Assembly (NCBI GenBank): GCA_030595325.1
Contig: JAUVDN010000008.1
Coordinates: 1 to 42,696 of the forward strand
Direction: 5' to 3'
DNA: 42,696 nt
From: Gammaproteobacteria bacterium
GTDB lineage: Bacteria > Pseudomonadota > Gammaproteobacteria > SZUA-229
The number at the start of each line of letters is the position of its first letter. Position 1 is the first letter of the stretch. This document shows, piece by piece, positions 26,598 to 34,673 of this stretch. Position numbers and translations under genes: made by a program. The notes under the pieces were generated by a model. That model was not told the origin of the DNA. It worked only from the letters and a program-made list of their open reading frames with translations, and made no database searches.

Positions 26598-27145
26598 TAT
26601 TTAACCCTCCTTAATTTAAATTCAGATAAATCATCTGAACCAAATTCCAGTAACTGATTCTTCAAATTTTTTCGTGCCCTAAATAGACGGCTCATCACGG
26701 TACCGATTGGTACATCTGTAATCTCGGCAATCTGCGCGTAACTAAAACCGGCGAAATCGGCAAGTGTGACTACTTCACGTAATGGTAATGGTAACTGTTC
26801 AACTGATGCTCTGACGCGTTTGACTATTTGCGACTGCTGATAGTTTTCAGAATGATCGGCCTGATCTTCATCATGCATCTCGACAAATTCAACATTACGG
26901 CCTTTTATTCGCAAGTAATCATGCCAGCAGTTATACAAAATCCGGTATAACCAACCATCGAGCGTCGCAGCATCACGCAGATTAGACGCATTTTTCAAAG
27001 CTTTAAAAATCGTTTCCTGCACCAGATCATCCGCTAGAGCCGGATCATGGCACCAGGAATAAGCAATTCGATACAGTTTATTGCGACGTGCCGCGAATTC
27101 TGACTTCATCGACATTGCAACAACAAAATTTTTAACCACTTTCAT
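26597..27145 (-). CDS. ECF-type RNA polymerase sigma factor
   Basis: 182 aa from the ATG at 27145, chosen because GGGAG (27151-27155) precedes it; a frame from 27178 exists. Region 2: AYSWCHDPALADDLVQET followed by LDGWLYRILYNCWHDYLR. Region 4: VEQLPLPLREVVTLADFAGF and YAQIAEITDVPIGTVMSRL. It has no extra sensory domain. The stop codon overlaps the start of the anti-sigma gene. A candidate autoregulated promoter lies just upstream, and the same motif precedes the divergent thioredoxin/DsrE genes. Confidence 0.92.
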   Translation of the reverse strand: MKVVKNFVVAMSMKSEFAARRNKLYRIAYSWCHDPALADDLVQETIFKALKNASNLRDAATLDGWLYRILYNCWHDYLRIKGRNVEFVEMHDEDQADHSENYQQSQIVKRVRASVEQLPLPLREVVTLADFAGFSYAQIAEITDVPIGTVMSRLFRARKNLKNQLLEFGSDDLSEFKLRRVK

Positions 27146-27168
27146 AAAAACTCCCGATAACTCACTTA

Positions 27169-27194
27169 CAGACGCCACAAGCGCTTAATTATTC
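27169..27194 (-). promoter_or_regulatory. Candidate ECF promoter of the sigma/anti-sigma operon
   Basis: Minus strand: GAATA (27194-27190), 15 bases, CGTCTG (27174-27169), ending 23 bases before the sigma ATG. Matches the motifs at 27209 and 28407. Confidence 0.6.
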
Positions 27195-27208
27195 CCAATT
27201 ATATTTTT

Positions 27209-27235
27209 GAATATTATCCCATCTAGGCCCGTCTG
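27209..27235 (+). promoter_or_regulatory. Candidate ECF promoter of the TlpA-like/DsrE operon
   Basis: GAATA (27209-27213), 16 bases, CGTCTG (27230-27235), 35 bases before the ATG. Divergent from and similar to the sigma operon promoter. Confidence 0.55.
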
Positions 27236-27270
27236 TTAGCTATTGAAATATAAATTATGCATATAAGCAA

Positions 27271-27795
27271 ATGAAACAAACCATAAATAGAACGATTCTA
27301 ATTTTTATACTGTTAACACTCAGCATTAACAGTTACGCAATACGCGATGTCACCCTTAAGAGTATAGATGATAGTGAACATAATCTTTCCGAATATATCG
27401 GCCAAGGGAAATGGGTTGTTTTAAACATATGGGGAACACGCTGCCCACCCTGTCGTGAAGAAATGCCGGAACTTGTCCGTTTTCATGATGAACACAAAGA
27501 CAATGATGCCATCGTTGTCAGTATAGCCATCGATTTCCCAAGTTACGAATACGCAAACCAGAATGAAGTTAAAAAGTTTTCTGAAGACTATCTAATTGAT
27601 TTCCCGATATTGCTTAGTGATTCCAAAATAACAGAGAAAATTGGATTAGGTCATTTAGAGGGGCTGCCAACTACGTACCTGTTCAATCCTGGAGGAGATA
27701 TTGTTGGTATGCAAGTAGGCGGCATAACAAAAAACATTCTGGAAAAGTTTATAGAAAAAAGAAAGCTGCAATCTCCTGGCAGTAATAATAAATAA
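27271..27795 (+). CDS. Exported TlpA/ResA-like thioredoxin-fold protein
   Basis: 174 aa. A signal peptide or membrane anchor (residues 5-23, after which SYA could be cut) leads into a thioredoxin fold with WGTRCPPCREEMPEL, active Cys58 and Cys61, and the cis-Pro segment GLPTTYLF. TlpA-type proteins reduce or transfer disulfides in the periplasm. The CPPC pair is the reductive type. Starts an apparent operon with the DsrE gene 42 bases downstream. The context suggests it keeps the DsrE Cys or a sulfur carrier reduced, which is inference. Confidence 0.88.
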   Translation: MKQTINRTILIFILLTLSINSYAIRDVTLKSIDDSEHNLSEYIGQGKWVVLNIWGTRCPPCREEMPELVRFHDEHKDNDAIVVSIAIDFPSYEYANQNEVKKFSEDYLIDFPILLSDSKITEKIGLGHLEGLPTTYLFNPGGDIVGMQVGGITKNILEKFIEKRKLQSPGSNNK

Positions 27796-27837
27796 ATCAG
27801 GGGAACAACCTAAAACCAAAACTTAAAGAGGTTAAAA

Positions 27838-28326
27838 ATGAAAACTTTGAAAACACAAATACTAACTGCATTTTTAGTGAGCATGTGCCTACTAATGATG
27901 ACAACAGTTAACGCAAGTGAAAGATACGGAAAACAGAAAGTTGTTTATCACATAAATTATGACAATCCAAAGAAACAAACTGGTGCACTACGTAACATTC
28001 AAAATCACATCAATGCTGTCGGTGCTGAAAATCTTGATCTAAAAGTTGTTCTGCACGGCCACGGCCTCGCCCTATTACTTGATCCTGATTCATTAGCTAA
28101 ACTGAAAAAGTTTAAACACGCAAATGCCAATGAGACTATGACTGCAAAGATTGACAACCTAAAATCTCAGGGCGTCGAATTTAACGTCTGCGCCAACACA
28201 GTACGTGGCCGTAAAGTAGATATTGATTCAGATCTATATAACGTTGATAAAAACGACATCGTCCCTAGTGGTGTTGCTGAAGTCGCATACCTTCAGGCAA
28301 AAGGTTACTCATACGTAAAACCATAA
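27838..28326 (+). CDS. Exported DsrE-family protein 1
   Basis: 162 aa. Signal peptide with cleavage after VNA (about 26). The mature part has the DsrE fold landmarks: KVVYHINYDN, DLKVVLHGHGLALLL, GVEFNVCANT with Cys118, and VPSGVAEVAYLQAKGYSYVKP at the end. DsrE/DsrF-like proteins bind or transfer sulfane sulfur through this Cys; secreted forms are found in sulfur oxidisers and have no settled function. GAGG precedes the ATG. Paralogue of the gene at 28509 and related to the anti-sigma C-terminal domain. Confidence 0.85.
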   Translation: MKTLKTQILTAFLVSMCLLMMTTVNASERYGKQKVVYHINYDNPKKQTGALRNIQNHINAVGAENLDLKVVLHGHGLALLLDPDSLAKLKKFKHANANETMTAKIDNLKSQGVEFNVCANTVRGRKVDIDSDLYNVDKNDIVPSGVAEVAYLQAKGYSYVKP

Positions 28327-28342
28327 TCATTAGAGTAAATAA

Positions 28343-28439
28343 CAACTACTAACAAACAGACGGCATGAATATAGATTAAGCACAATAATTTATTTAAAAA
28401 AAACATGAATAATATTGTACGTATGCCGTCTTGTAGTTG
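28343..28439. promoter_or_regulatory. Two-part inverted repeat between the DsrE genes
   Basis: CAACTAC (28343) pairs with GTAGTTG (28433), and AGACGGCAT (28358) with ATGCCGTCT (28423), around a 56-base AT-rich centre. There is no T-run, so it is not a standard terminator. The right arm contains the CGTCT of a candidate ECF promoter. Confidence 0.6.
28407..28432 (+). promoter_or_regulatory. Candidate ECF promoter of DsrE protein 2 and porin
   Basis: GAATA (28407-28411), 15 bases, CGTCTT (28427-28432); 76 bases before the ATG. Third copy of the motif seen upstream of the ECF sigma gene. Confidence 0.52.
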
Positions 28440-28508
28440 TGTAAGAGCTAAAAACGATTAACTCTATTTTAACTAAAGATTAAAAAAATATAAAAACCGG
28501 AGACATCT

Positions 28509-28949
28509 ATGAAAAAAATATCAACCATGCTTTTAATTTTGATAGCAACCATCAGCAGCTATCAGATTCAAGCCGGTGAAGATAACAAACCATTTGCCGA
28601 AGAAAGAATTGTTTTACAGATAAGTGACAACAACCCTTTCAAACAAACACTGGTTCTTAACGTTGCGACTAATCTGATCAAAAACTACGGACAGGACAAA
28701 GTCGATATAGAAATTGTTGCTTTCGGACCCGGCTTACGTCTGATGTTTAAAGAAAATGTAAATAGTAGCCGTATCCAGGGACTATCAACAAGTGGTGTGA
28801 AGTTTTCAGCATGTAAAAACACCATAGCAGGCATGACTAAAAAGCTAGGCCATGCACCTGAATTAAATAGTAATGCAGTTCCCGTTTCTGCCGGAGTGGT
28901 ACGCATTATCGATTTACAAAATAAGGGATTCAAACTGATTAAACCTTAA
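28509..28949 (+). CDS. Exported DsrE-family protein 2
   Basis: 146 aa. Signal peptide with cleavage after IQA (about 22). DsrE landmarks: RIVLQISDNNP, DIEIVAFGPGLRLMF, GVKFSACKNT with Cys102, and a C-terminal LQNKGFKLIKP. Clearly a paralogue of the protein at 27838. CCGGAG lies before the start. It precedes an OprP-type porin by 62 bases and has its own ECF-type promoter candidate. Probable periplasmic sulfur carrier or sensor partner; not tested. Confidence 0.85.
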   Translation: MKKISTMLLILIATISSYQIQAGEDNKPFAEERIVLQISDNNPFKQTLVLNVATNLIKNYGQDKVDIEIVAFGPGLRLMFKENVNSSRIQGLSTSGVKFSACKNTIAGMTKKLGHAPELNSNAVPVSAGVVRIIDLQNKGFKLIKP

Positions 28950-29011
28950 AAATAAAATAACGGTAAATCGTACCAATAAAAAAATATAAATTCCTTTCGG
29001 GAGGATGAATA

Positions 29012-30376
29012 ATGAACCACAAGAATAAACTACTAATTAAAACAATAGGAGCGGTACTGTTAACCTGCGCTTCTGCTGCACAGTCGGCAAACTGGTTATC
29101 ATTACAAGGCACAGAGAAAGATGGCCAATCTTCACGTGCCAGAGTATGGGGCTTTGTACAGCCAGAATATCAATCAATGAGTGGCAGCGAAGTAGCTGCA
29201 GGCGCATGGAAAGGCAATGAAGCTGTTTTTAACCAGATAGCCCCTGATCTATCAACCAGTAAATCTTTTGGTATACGTCGCGCACGCATCGGTATACGCG
29301 GTACGGGGTTTCCACTGGACAACAAAGTAAACTATTTTTTACTGGCAGAATTTGGTAACAATGGTATCACCCGTCCAGGTGGTGGAACTGGCAGTGCAAA
29401 ACTTACCGATGCCAGCGTGACACTCAGCCATATACCAGGTGCCCGCATTCGTGTCGGTCAGTTCAAAACACCAGGTGCTGAAGAGGGTCTGCAGGCCATC
29501 CATGTTTTTGACTACATAAACTTTACCGGTGTTACTAATGGCCTTCTGCTTGAACGTTTCTTTGATGGAGACGGTTCAGATACATTTGTAACACCTGGTG
29601 GCAATTCAGGTGCCGGTGGCAGCGCTAACACACCGAATGGACCAGTGGGTGCCTTCCGTGACATCGGGTTACAGGTATTTGATACCTTCAAAGTCGGTAA
29701 CTGGGAACACAGCTACGCCGTCATGGTTGGTAATGGTAACGGCATTACCCGTGGTGATAACGACGACAACAAAGAAACCTATTTATACCTGTCTACTGAA
29801 CAAGTCTATGGTGGCAAAGGTGGGCGACGCCAGGGTTTAAAAATGTTCGTGTGGCATCAGGACGGTACACGCACGATAAATGCAACGCCTGCACAAGTCG
29901 AAGGTGAATTTGACCGCACCCGTTCAGGCTTAGGTGTTACCTTCCGCAAAGGGAAATACCGTGCTGCAGCAGAGTTTATCACTGCTGATGGCATGATTTT
30001 CAACGGCACAGATGGTGGTGCCGTACCAGGTTCTATCTCTGTTAACCCCTCAGCAACAACAGCTTCGTTCAATATGGAAACCGTAGGCGAAGCCGATGGT
30101 TATTACGCGCATTTTGGATATGCCGTGTTGCCTAGTCTTGAGCTGGACATCAGGTATGATGTTTACAACCGTATGACCGACGCTGCTAATAAAGAAAGAA
30201 AGTTTGAGACTCTAACACTCGGCGGCCAATACTTCTTTAACAAGAAAAGCCGTATAACCTTGAACTATGAGTTGCGTGATGCTGAAGCACCTAACCTTGC
30301 TTCAACACATAATGCCAACTTGATACTGGGAGAAATTGATGACCGCATCTCAGCACAGCTGTTAATCATATTCTAA
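29012..30376 (+). CDS. Phosphate-selective-type porin (OprO/OprP family)
   Basis: 454 aa. Signal peptide (cleavage after SAQSA). The mature protein has GFVQPEYQ early, FGIRRARIGIRGTGF (the typical RRAR/IGIRG strand), LAEFG, RIRVGQFKTPGAEE, many beta strands and the C-terminal ISAQLLIIF barrel end. Family members form anion-selective trimeric pores for phosphate, polyphosphate or other anions. Here it sits in the DsrE/ECF cluster rather than in the pst locus and lacks a Pho box, so a sulfur anion such as thiosulfate, or simply envelope remodelling, is possible. It is preceded by GGGAGGA and ends at a strong terminator. Confidence 0.88.
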   Translation: MNHKNKLLIKTIGAVLLTCASAAQSANWLSLQGTEKDGQSSRARVWGFVQPEYQSMSGSEVAAGAWKGNEAVFNQIAPDLSTSKSFGIRRARIGIRGTGFPLDNKVNYFLLAEFGNNGITRPGGGTGSAKLTDASVTLSHIPGARIRVGQFKTPGAEEGLQAIHVFDYINFTGVTNGLLLERFFDGDGSDTFVTPGGNSGAGGSANTPNGPVGAFRDIGLQVFDTFKVGNWEHSYAVMVGNGNGITRGDNDDNKETYLYLSTEQVYGGKGGRRQGLKMFVWHQDGTRTINATPAQVEGEFDRTRSGLGVTFRKGKYRAAAEFITADGMIFNGTDGGAVPGSISVNPSATTASFNMETVGEADGYYAHFGYAVLPSLELDIRYDVYNRMTDAANKERKFETLTLGGQYFFNKKSRITLNYELRDAEAPNLASTHNANLILGEIDDRISAQLLIIF

Positions 30377-30436
30377 TAATGATATAACAATAATGTTTTG
30401 ACTCCTGCCTTGATAATGGAACAAGGCAACCTCCAG

Positions 30437-30464
30437 AGGGGCCCGCAAGGGCCCCTATTTTTTT
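30437..30464 (+). terminator. Rho-independent terminator after the porin gene
   Basis: AGGGGCCC, GCAA loop, GGGCCCCT, then A and seven T. Confidence 0.93.
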
Positions 30465-30493
30465 ATAATCTATACACGAGGTATAATAAAAAG

Positions 30494-30970
30494 ATGAATA
30501 TAAATATTAAAACACACGCTATAGCTCTTACCTTCGCAGTAATTGCCTTTACTGCAAGTTCAGCGCTATCTGCAAATTCTACAGACGGTATAGTACGTAT
30601 CAAAAGTGCCAACAGCGTAACCACCACAATTAACAAACTGGAAAATATTCTAATAAAGAAAGGAATGACTATTTTTAAGCGTGTAGATCATACCGCCGGT
30701 GCCAAAAAAGTCGGCTTGCAGCTTCGACCTACCGAACTTCTAATCTTTGGTAACCCTAAAGTTGGTACACCGTTGATGCTATGCTCTCAAACTGCTGCTT
30801 TAGACCTGCCGCAGAAGGCACTGGCTTATGAAGATAAAACGGGGCAAGTATGGTTAACGTATAACGACCCTGCATATATGGCTAAACGCCACGACACACA
30901 GGACTGTGAAAAGGCCATTCAAAAGGTGACTAAGGCATTGGCTAAGTTTTCTAAAATAGCCACAGAATAA
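30494..30970 (+). CDS. Exported DUF302 protein
   Basis: 158 aa from ATG 30494; a longer frame runs back across the terminator and is rejected. Signal peptide with cleavage after ALSA. The mature part matches DUF302: VTTTINKLENILIKKGMTIF, RPTELLIFGNPKVGTPLM and ALDLPQKALAYED. Structural family with no established activity, often periplasmic and seen with redox or metal-stress genes. A Cys pair (MLCSQT and DCEKA) could form a disulfide. Lies just after the porin operon, but the terminator between suggests separate or read-through expression. Confidence 0.85.
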   Translation: MNINIKTHAIALTFAVIAFTASSALSANSTDGIVRIKSANSVTTTINKLENILIKKGMTIFKRVDHTAGAKKVGLQLRPTELLIFGNPKVGTPLMLCSQTAALDLPQKALAYEDKTGQVWLTYNDPAYMAKRHDTQDCEKAIQKVTKALAKFSKIATE

Positions 30971-30977
30971 AGACAGT

Positions 30978-31847
30978 TTATGGCTTTCTCAGTGTCTTAA
31001 GAAAATCAAACAAAACCTGACGGTTGTCTCTGGTGATTAAAACATTACTATGATTGCTGTCGATCAGACCAAATGATTTAGGCTCTTTCGCTGTTTCAAA
31101 CAGTCTATCGGCGTGATACATATCGATCATCTCATCTGATTTACTGTGCATTATAAATACAGGTACAGGTGAAACCATAGCAATAGAGTCCAATGGTCGG
31201 TATGAGTTGTCGATGGTGAACGAGAGTGGCCACTGGAACAGCCAGAATAACCAACTGTTCGATAATATATCCTGCGCAACATCATGATAATCACTGAATG
31301 CCTCTATAGTAATCAAGGCTTCAATCCTGTCTTTATGAGCACTATGCGCGACACTGTAGATAGACATACTGCCCCCAAGACTATGCCCGATAACAATTAG
31401 CTTCTCATCATCCGGCAACTGACTGACGGTATAAGCAATCATTAACTCCATGTCAGCTATGGTGTTATCCAGCTCCGCCTTACCCTGTGATAGACCATAT
31501 TCACGATAATCAAAGACGTAAAGGTCATAGCCTTCTTTAACTAACCAGAATGTATTCGGCAGTTGCGTACTGACATTGTCACCATTGCCATGAAAGAAAA
31601 TTATCGTGCCGGATTTTTTAGCAGAGGCATCTAATGGCTTTACGTCTTTATTTCGATTAGTTCTGCCAATCTCTGCATGTAACTTCCAGCCATGCAGCTT
31701 AATACCATCACTGGTATCTAAATAAATGTCTTCATAGCTAATGTCAGCCGCTTCCGGTGTCACCGGCAAGGGGTTTAAAGGAACAAATAAGAAATTAGTA
31801 CATGCAGGCAGAAAGAAAATAGCGGCAAGTAGAAGAAATCTAGACAT
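30978..31847 (-). CDS. Lipoprotein alpha/beta hydrolase
   Basis: 289 aa from ATG 31847. This start gives a clean lipoprotein leader (LLLAAIFFLPAC, lipobox Cys about 16), unlike the 17-residue longer frame. Fold motifs: oxyanion-side FFHGNGDN, nucleophile elbow GHSLGGS, an acidic residue in HSKSDEMID and the last His in DSNHSNVL. Ser-His-Asp hydrolase of the BEM46/YqkD-like group, substrate unknown, probably facing the periplasm. Convergent with the DUF302 gene, separated by 7 bases. Confidence 0.85.
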   Translation of the reverse strand: MSRFLLLAAIFFLPACTNFLFVPLNPLPVTPEAADISYEDIYLDTSDGIKLHGWKLHAEIGRTNRNKDVKPLDASAKKSGTIIFFHGNGDNVSTQLPNTFWLVKEGYDLYVFDYREYGLSQGKAELDNTIADMELMIAYTVSQLPDDEKLIVIGHSLGGSMSIYSVAHSAHKDRIEALITIEAFSDYHDVAQDILSNSWLFWLFQWPLSFTIDNSYRPLDSIAMVSPVPVFIMHSKSDEMIDMYHADRLFETAKEPKSFGLIDSNHSNVLITRDNRQVLFDFLKTLRKP

Positions 31848-32022
31848 GTATTTGAAACTAAACCCGTACGATGAAAATGAAGCGCAAAAGTAACACAATT
31901 TGCTGCTGAAAATAGCTATATATCGCTTTCAGATATTAGTAAATAAGGATACGCTAACTCTTATTAATTAGCACACGCTGTAAAAAATTCAGTACATTAA
32001 AAATAGTCAAAATACTTTATGT

Positions 32023-32039
32023 TATGACGAAAAGTCATA
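32023..32039. promoter_or_regulatory. Inverted repeat upstream of the DUF3015 gene
   Basis: TATGAC, GAAAA, GTCATA: a perfect 6-5-6 palindrome about 120 bases before the DUF3015 start; possible operator. Downstream, TTGCAT with TATTAT 18 bases later is a plausible promoter. Confidence 0.35.
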
Positions 32040-32158
32040 CAATTACAAACAGTTATAGTTATATAACATAATTGCATTCTGACACTTGCATACAACCTGC
32101 TTTTTCGCTTATTATCTTGTCTCTTTATAAAGATAAGTATAATAAATTGGAGTTAAGA

Positions 32159-32635
32159 ATGAAGAAAATTATTGCAGGTTTAGCATTACTTACAGCATCA
32201 TCATCAGCAATGGCTGTAGCACCAGGTGGTGAAAACTGTGGTTGGGGTAACATGTTGTTCAAAGGTCAGTCTGGTTTAGGCGCACACGTCATTGCATCTA
32301 TTACAAATGGCACTTCTTTCAATAATACATTTGGTATGACATTTGGTACCAACGGTTGTTCTACATCTGGCACACTAACTTACGGTGGCGCTAGCATGGT
32401 TAGCTCAATCATGGGTGAATTCTCTGAAGATGTTGCTCGCGGTGAAGGTGATGCGATGGACACAGTTGCTGTTGTCTACGGCATCGAGAAGCAAGACCGT
32501 GATACTTTTGCTAAAGTTATGCATGAAAACTTTGCTGCTATCTTCCCAAGTGAAGATGTAACTGCAGCTGAAATGATGGCTTCTATGGAAGCAATCATGA
32601 AATCTGATGCTACATTGACTAAGTACATTGCATAG
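32159..32635 (+). CDS. Exported DUF3015 protein
   Basis: 158 aa from ATG 32159 (TTGGAG upstream); the longer frame starting at 32072 has no ribosome site. Signal peptide with cleavage after AMA. Motifs GGENCGWGNMLFKGQSG and FGMTFGTNGCSTSGT with two Cys fit DUF3015, a periplasmic family of unknown role. It lies directly before the DUF4105 gene; the same pairing is, to my knowledge, recurrent in gammaproteobacteria, suggesting a joint envelope function. A terminator separates them. Confidence 0.85.
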   Translation: MKKIIAGLALLTASSSAMAVAPGGENCGWGNMLFKGQSGLGAHVIASITNGTSFNNTFGMTFGTNGCSTSGTLTYGGASMVSSIMGEFSEDVARGEGDAMDTVAVVYGIEKQDRDTFAKVMHENFAAIFPSEDVTAAEMMASMEAIMKSDATLTKYIA

Positions 32636-32684
32636 AGCGCCCAGCTTAATGCATTACGCTAAATAAGCGCTGTACACTAAAAAG

Positions 32685-32724
32685 CCCTGCATCTCAGGAT
32701 TGCTTCTGGATTCAGGGTTTTTTT
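32685..32724 (+). terminator. Terminator after the DUF3015 gene
   Basis: CCCTG, ATC, CAG pair with CTG, GAT, CAGGG through small mismatches, and seven T follow. The following gene must start beyond it or be read through. Confidence 0.8.
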
Positions 32725-32753
32725 ACGCCCTGCCTTTTACCCCATTCTTTTTT

Positions 32754-34667
32754 ATGCTTCATATTTTCAGTTCAACACACAGCGGCATTAGAACGACTAC
32801 TCTACTCTGTCTTTTTTTATTATTCCCTATACATTGTTTTGCCGGTAATAATACAGATGACATACGAGAAAGTGTAATTGCTCAGGCTACTGAGATGGGA
32901 CTATGGGAAAAAACCGAATGGCTGAACTTGTTACATTACAGCAAAGATTCTGATGCTTACATTAGCAAAGTAAATGACGAGCAGTTTTTTTACGCGATGG
33001 ATGGTAAAGAGAATCCAGAAGCTGAATTAATCGAAACTTTAAAGAACCTGTTTTCTCAAACCGAAGATAACAACCAACAAACACAATGCCGATTTGTTGC
33101 CCGTGTAGCCTGGTTGAGCAATCAACTCGATATAGATAAAAAATCACTACCAATTGTAGATTGTCATGAGTACCTGCAGTGGTACAACGAGATACGTGCA
33201 GACAGTGTGACAATGATATTTCCTGCATACCACCTTAACAGTCCATCATCCATGTTCGGTCACACTCTATTACGACTCGATAATAAAGAAAAAGCAGATT
33301 CTAAGTGGTTATCATATGCGGTAAATTTTGGTGCCAACATAGACAGCGATGACAATTCAATGCTCTATGCTTTTAGAGGTTTGGCTGGTGGATATCCAGG
33401 TCTCTTCATTACCGAACCATATTTCAAAAAAATTCAGGAATACAATCGTATAGAACATCGGGACATCTGGGAGTACGAACTAAACTTAACACCAGTAGAA
33501 ACAGAAAAACTAGTCAAACACCTATGGGAACTAAAGGATGTGAATTTTGATTATTATTTTCTTGATGAAAACTGTTCCTACCGATTACTCGAATTAATAG
33601 AAGTTGCACGACCCGGTATTGAATTAACCGATGAATTCATCCTCACTGCAATTCCAGTCGATACTGTTAGGGCAATGGAGAACGCACAGCTTATCGAAGC
33701 AGTAAGTTACCGTCCCGCTCAAGCTACTGAGATACAGTACATACTCGAATTATTACCTGATAATCAACAGCAGCTAGTAATAGATTTATCAGAAGATATT
33801 AACGTTTCGAATACTGATGAGTTTACTCAGTTAAGCGATCTGAAACAAAAGAAAATAGTAGATCTCGCATATAAATACCTGCGTTACCAGAACACTAAAA
33901 CAGTAAGGGATCCTGCCATAGCAAAACAAAGTTATAAGCTGCTACAAAAGCTCAGCACCTACTCAGCCGATATAGATGTAAGTACAACGATACCCGCTCC
34001 GTTCCCACCTGAGAAAGCACATAAGAGTAAACGGGTAACTATTGGTTTAGGTGAACGCCTAAATAATAAGTATGCAGATTTAGGTTTCAAGATGGCCTTC
34101 CATGATCTTGAAGATAACAAAGATGGATTTTTACAAGGCGCACAGATTAACGTGATAAACCTTAATATACGTGCAGAGGAAAATGTTGGCCTACGTCTAT
34201 ATCAATTAACTTTTATAGATGTTTTCTCAATAACACCAAGGACTGAATTTTTCAAACCACTTTCCTGGCGAGTATACAGCGGCTTTGAAAGACAGCTTAC
34301 CTTTAATAAAGATCAGTTAACTTACCATGTTACCGGTGGCGCAGGCAGCACCTGGGAAATAATCAAAAACCACCAATACTATGCATTGGCTATCGGACGA
34401 TTGGAAATCAATAAACAACTTAAAAATGCATTAGAACCAGCCATAGGTTTCATCACCGGTTTTTTATCTCATTTCAATCATACGACAGCACGTTTAGAAG
34501 TCAGCGGTGAGCACTTTGAAGATGATGTATACAGGCTTCGTGCACAGTACACACAAAATTTTGCATTCTCAATAAATCACTCGATAAAGTTATTCGCCAG
34601 ACACGAGTGGCATGAGGATGATGTAGATTTTTCTGATGTCAACATAAGTTATCAGTATTATTTTTAA
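32754..34667 (+). CDS. DUF4105 (Lnb-type) membrane/periplasmic protein
   Basis: 637 aa from ATG 32754; an upstream TTG at 32700 lies inside the terminator. A signal peptide (LLCLFLLFPIHCFAG) leads to a periplasmic region with the DUF4105 landmarks SPSSMFGHTLLRLD (about 175-190) and FDYYFLDENCSYRLLELIE (about 265-285), containing a conserved Cys/His set resembling NlpC/P60-like hydrolases. The C-terminal 230 residues look like amphipathic strands ending in ISYQYYF, possibly an outer-membrane barrel. Exact activity unknown; an amidase/peptidase-like fold is suggested by motif only. Convergent with moeA. Confidence 0.8.
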   Translation: MLHIFSSTHSGIRTTTLLCLFLLFPIHCFAGNNTDDIRESVIAQATEMGLWEKTEWLNLLHYSKDSDAYISKVNDEQFFYAMDGKENPEAELIETLKNLFSQTEDNNQQTQCRFVARVAWLSNQLDIDKKSLPIVDCHEYLQWYNEIRADSVTMIFPAYHLNSPSSMFGHTLLRLDNKEKADSKWLSYAVNFGANIDSDDNSMLYAFRGLAGGYPGLFITEPYFKKIQEYNRIEHRDIWEYELNLTPVETEKLVKHLWELKDVNFDYYFLDENCSYRLLELIEVARPGIELTDEFILTAIPVDTVRAMENAQLIEAVSYRPAQATEIQYILELLPDNQQQLVIDLSEDINVSNTDEFTQLSDLKQKKIVDLAYKYLRYQNTKTVRDPAIAKQSYKLLQKLSTYSADIDVSTTIPAPFPPEKAHKSKRVTIGLGERLNNKYADLGFKMAFHDLEDNKDGFLQGAQINVINLNIRAEENVGLRLYQLTFIDVFSITPRTEFFKPLSWRVYSGFERQLTFNKDQLTYHVTGGAGSTWEIIKNHQYYALAIGRLEINKQLKNALEPAIGFITGFLSHFNHTTARLEVSGEHFEDDVYRLRAQYTQNFAFSINHSIKLFARHEWHEDDVDFSDVNISYQYYF

Positions 34668-34673
34668 TTCTGT

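Noticed and set aside
30398-30493. Upstream extension of the DUF302 gene
   Set aside because: It spans the porin terminator and has no signal peptide at its start.
32700-32753. TTG start for the DUF4105 gene
   Set aside because: It lies inside the terminator stem; ATG 32754 gives a proper signal peptide.
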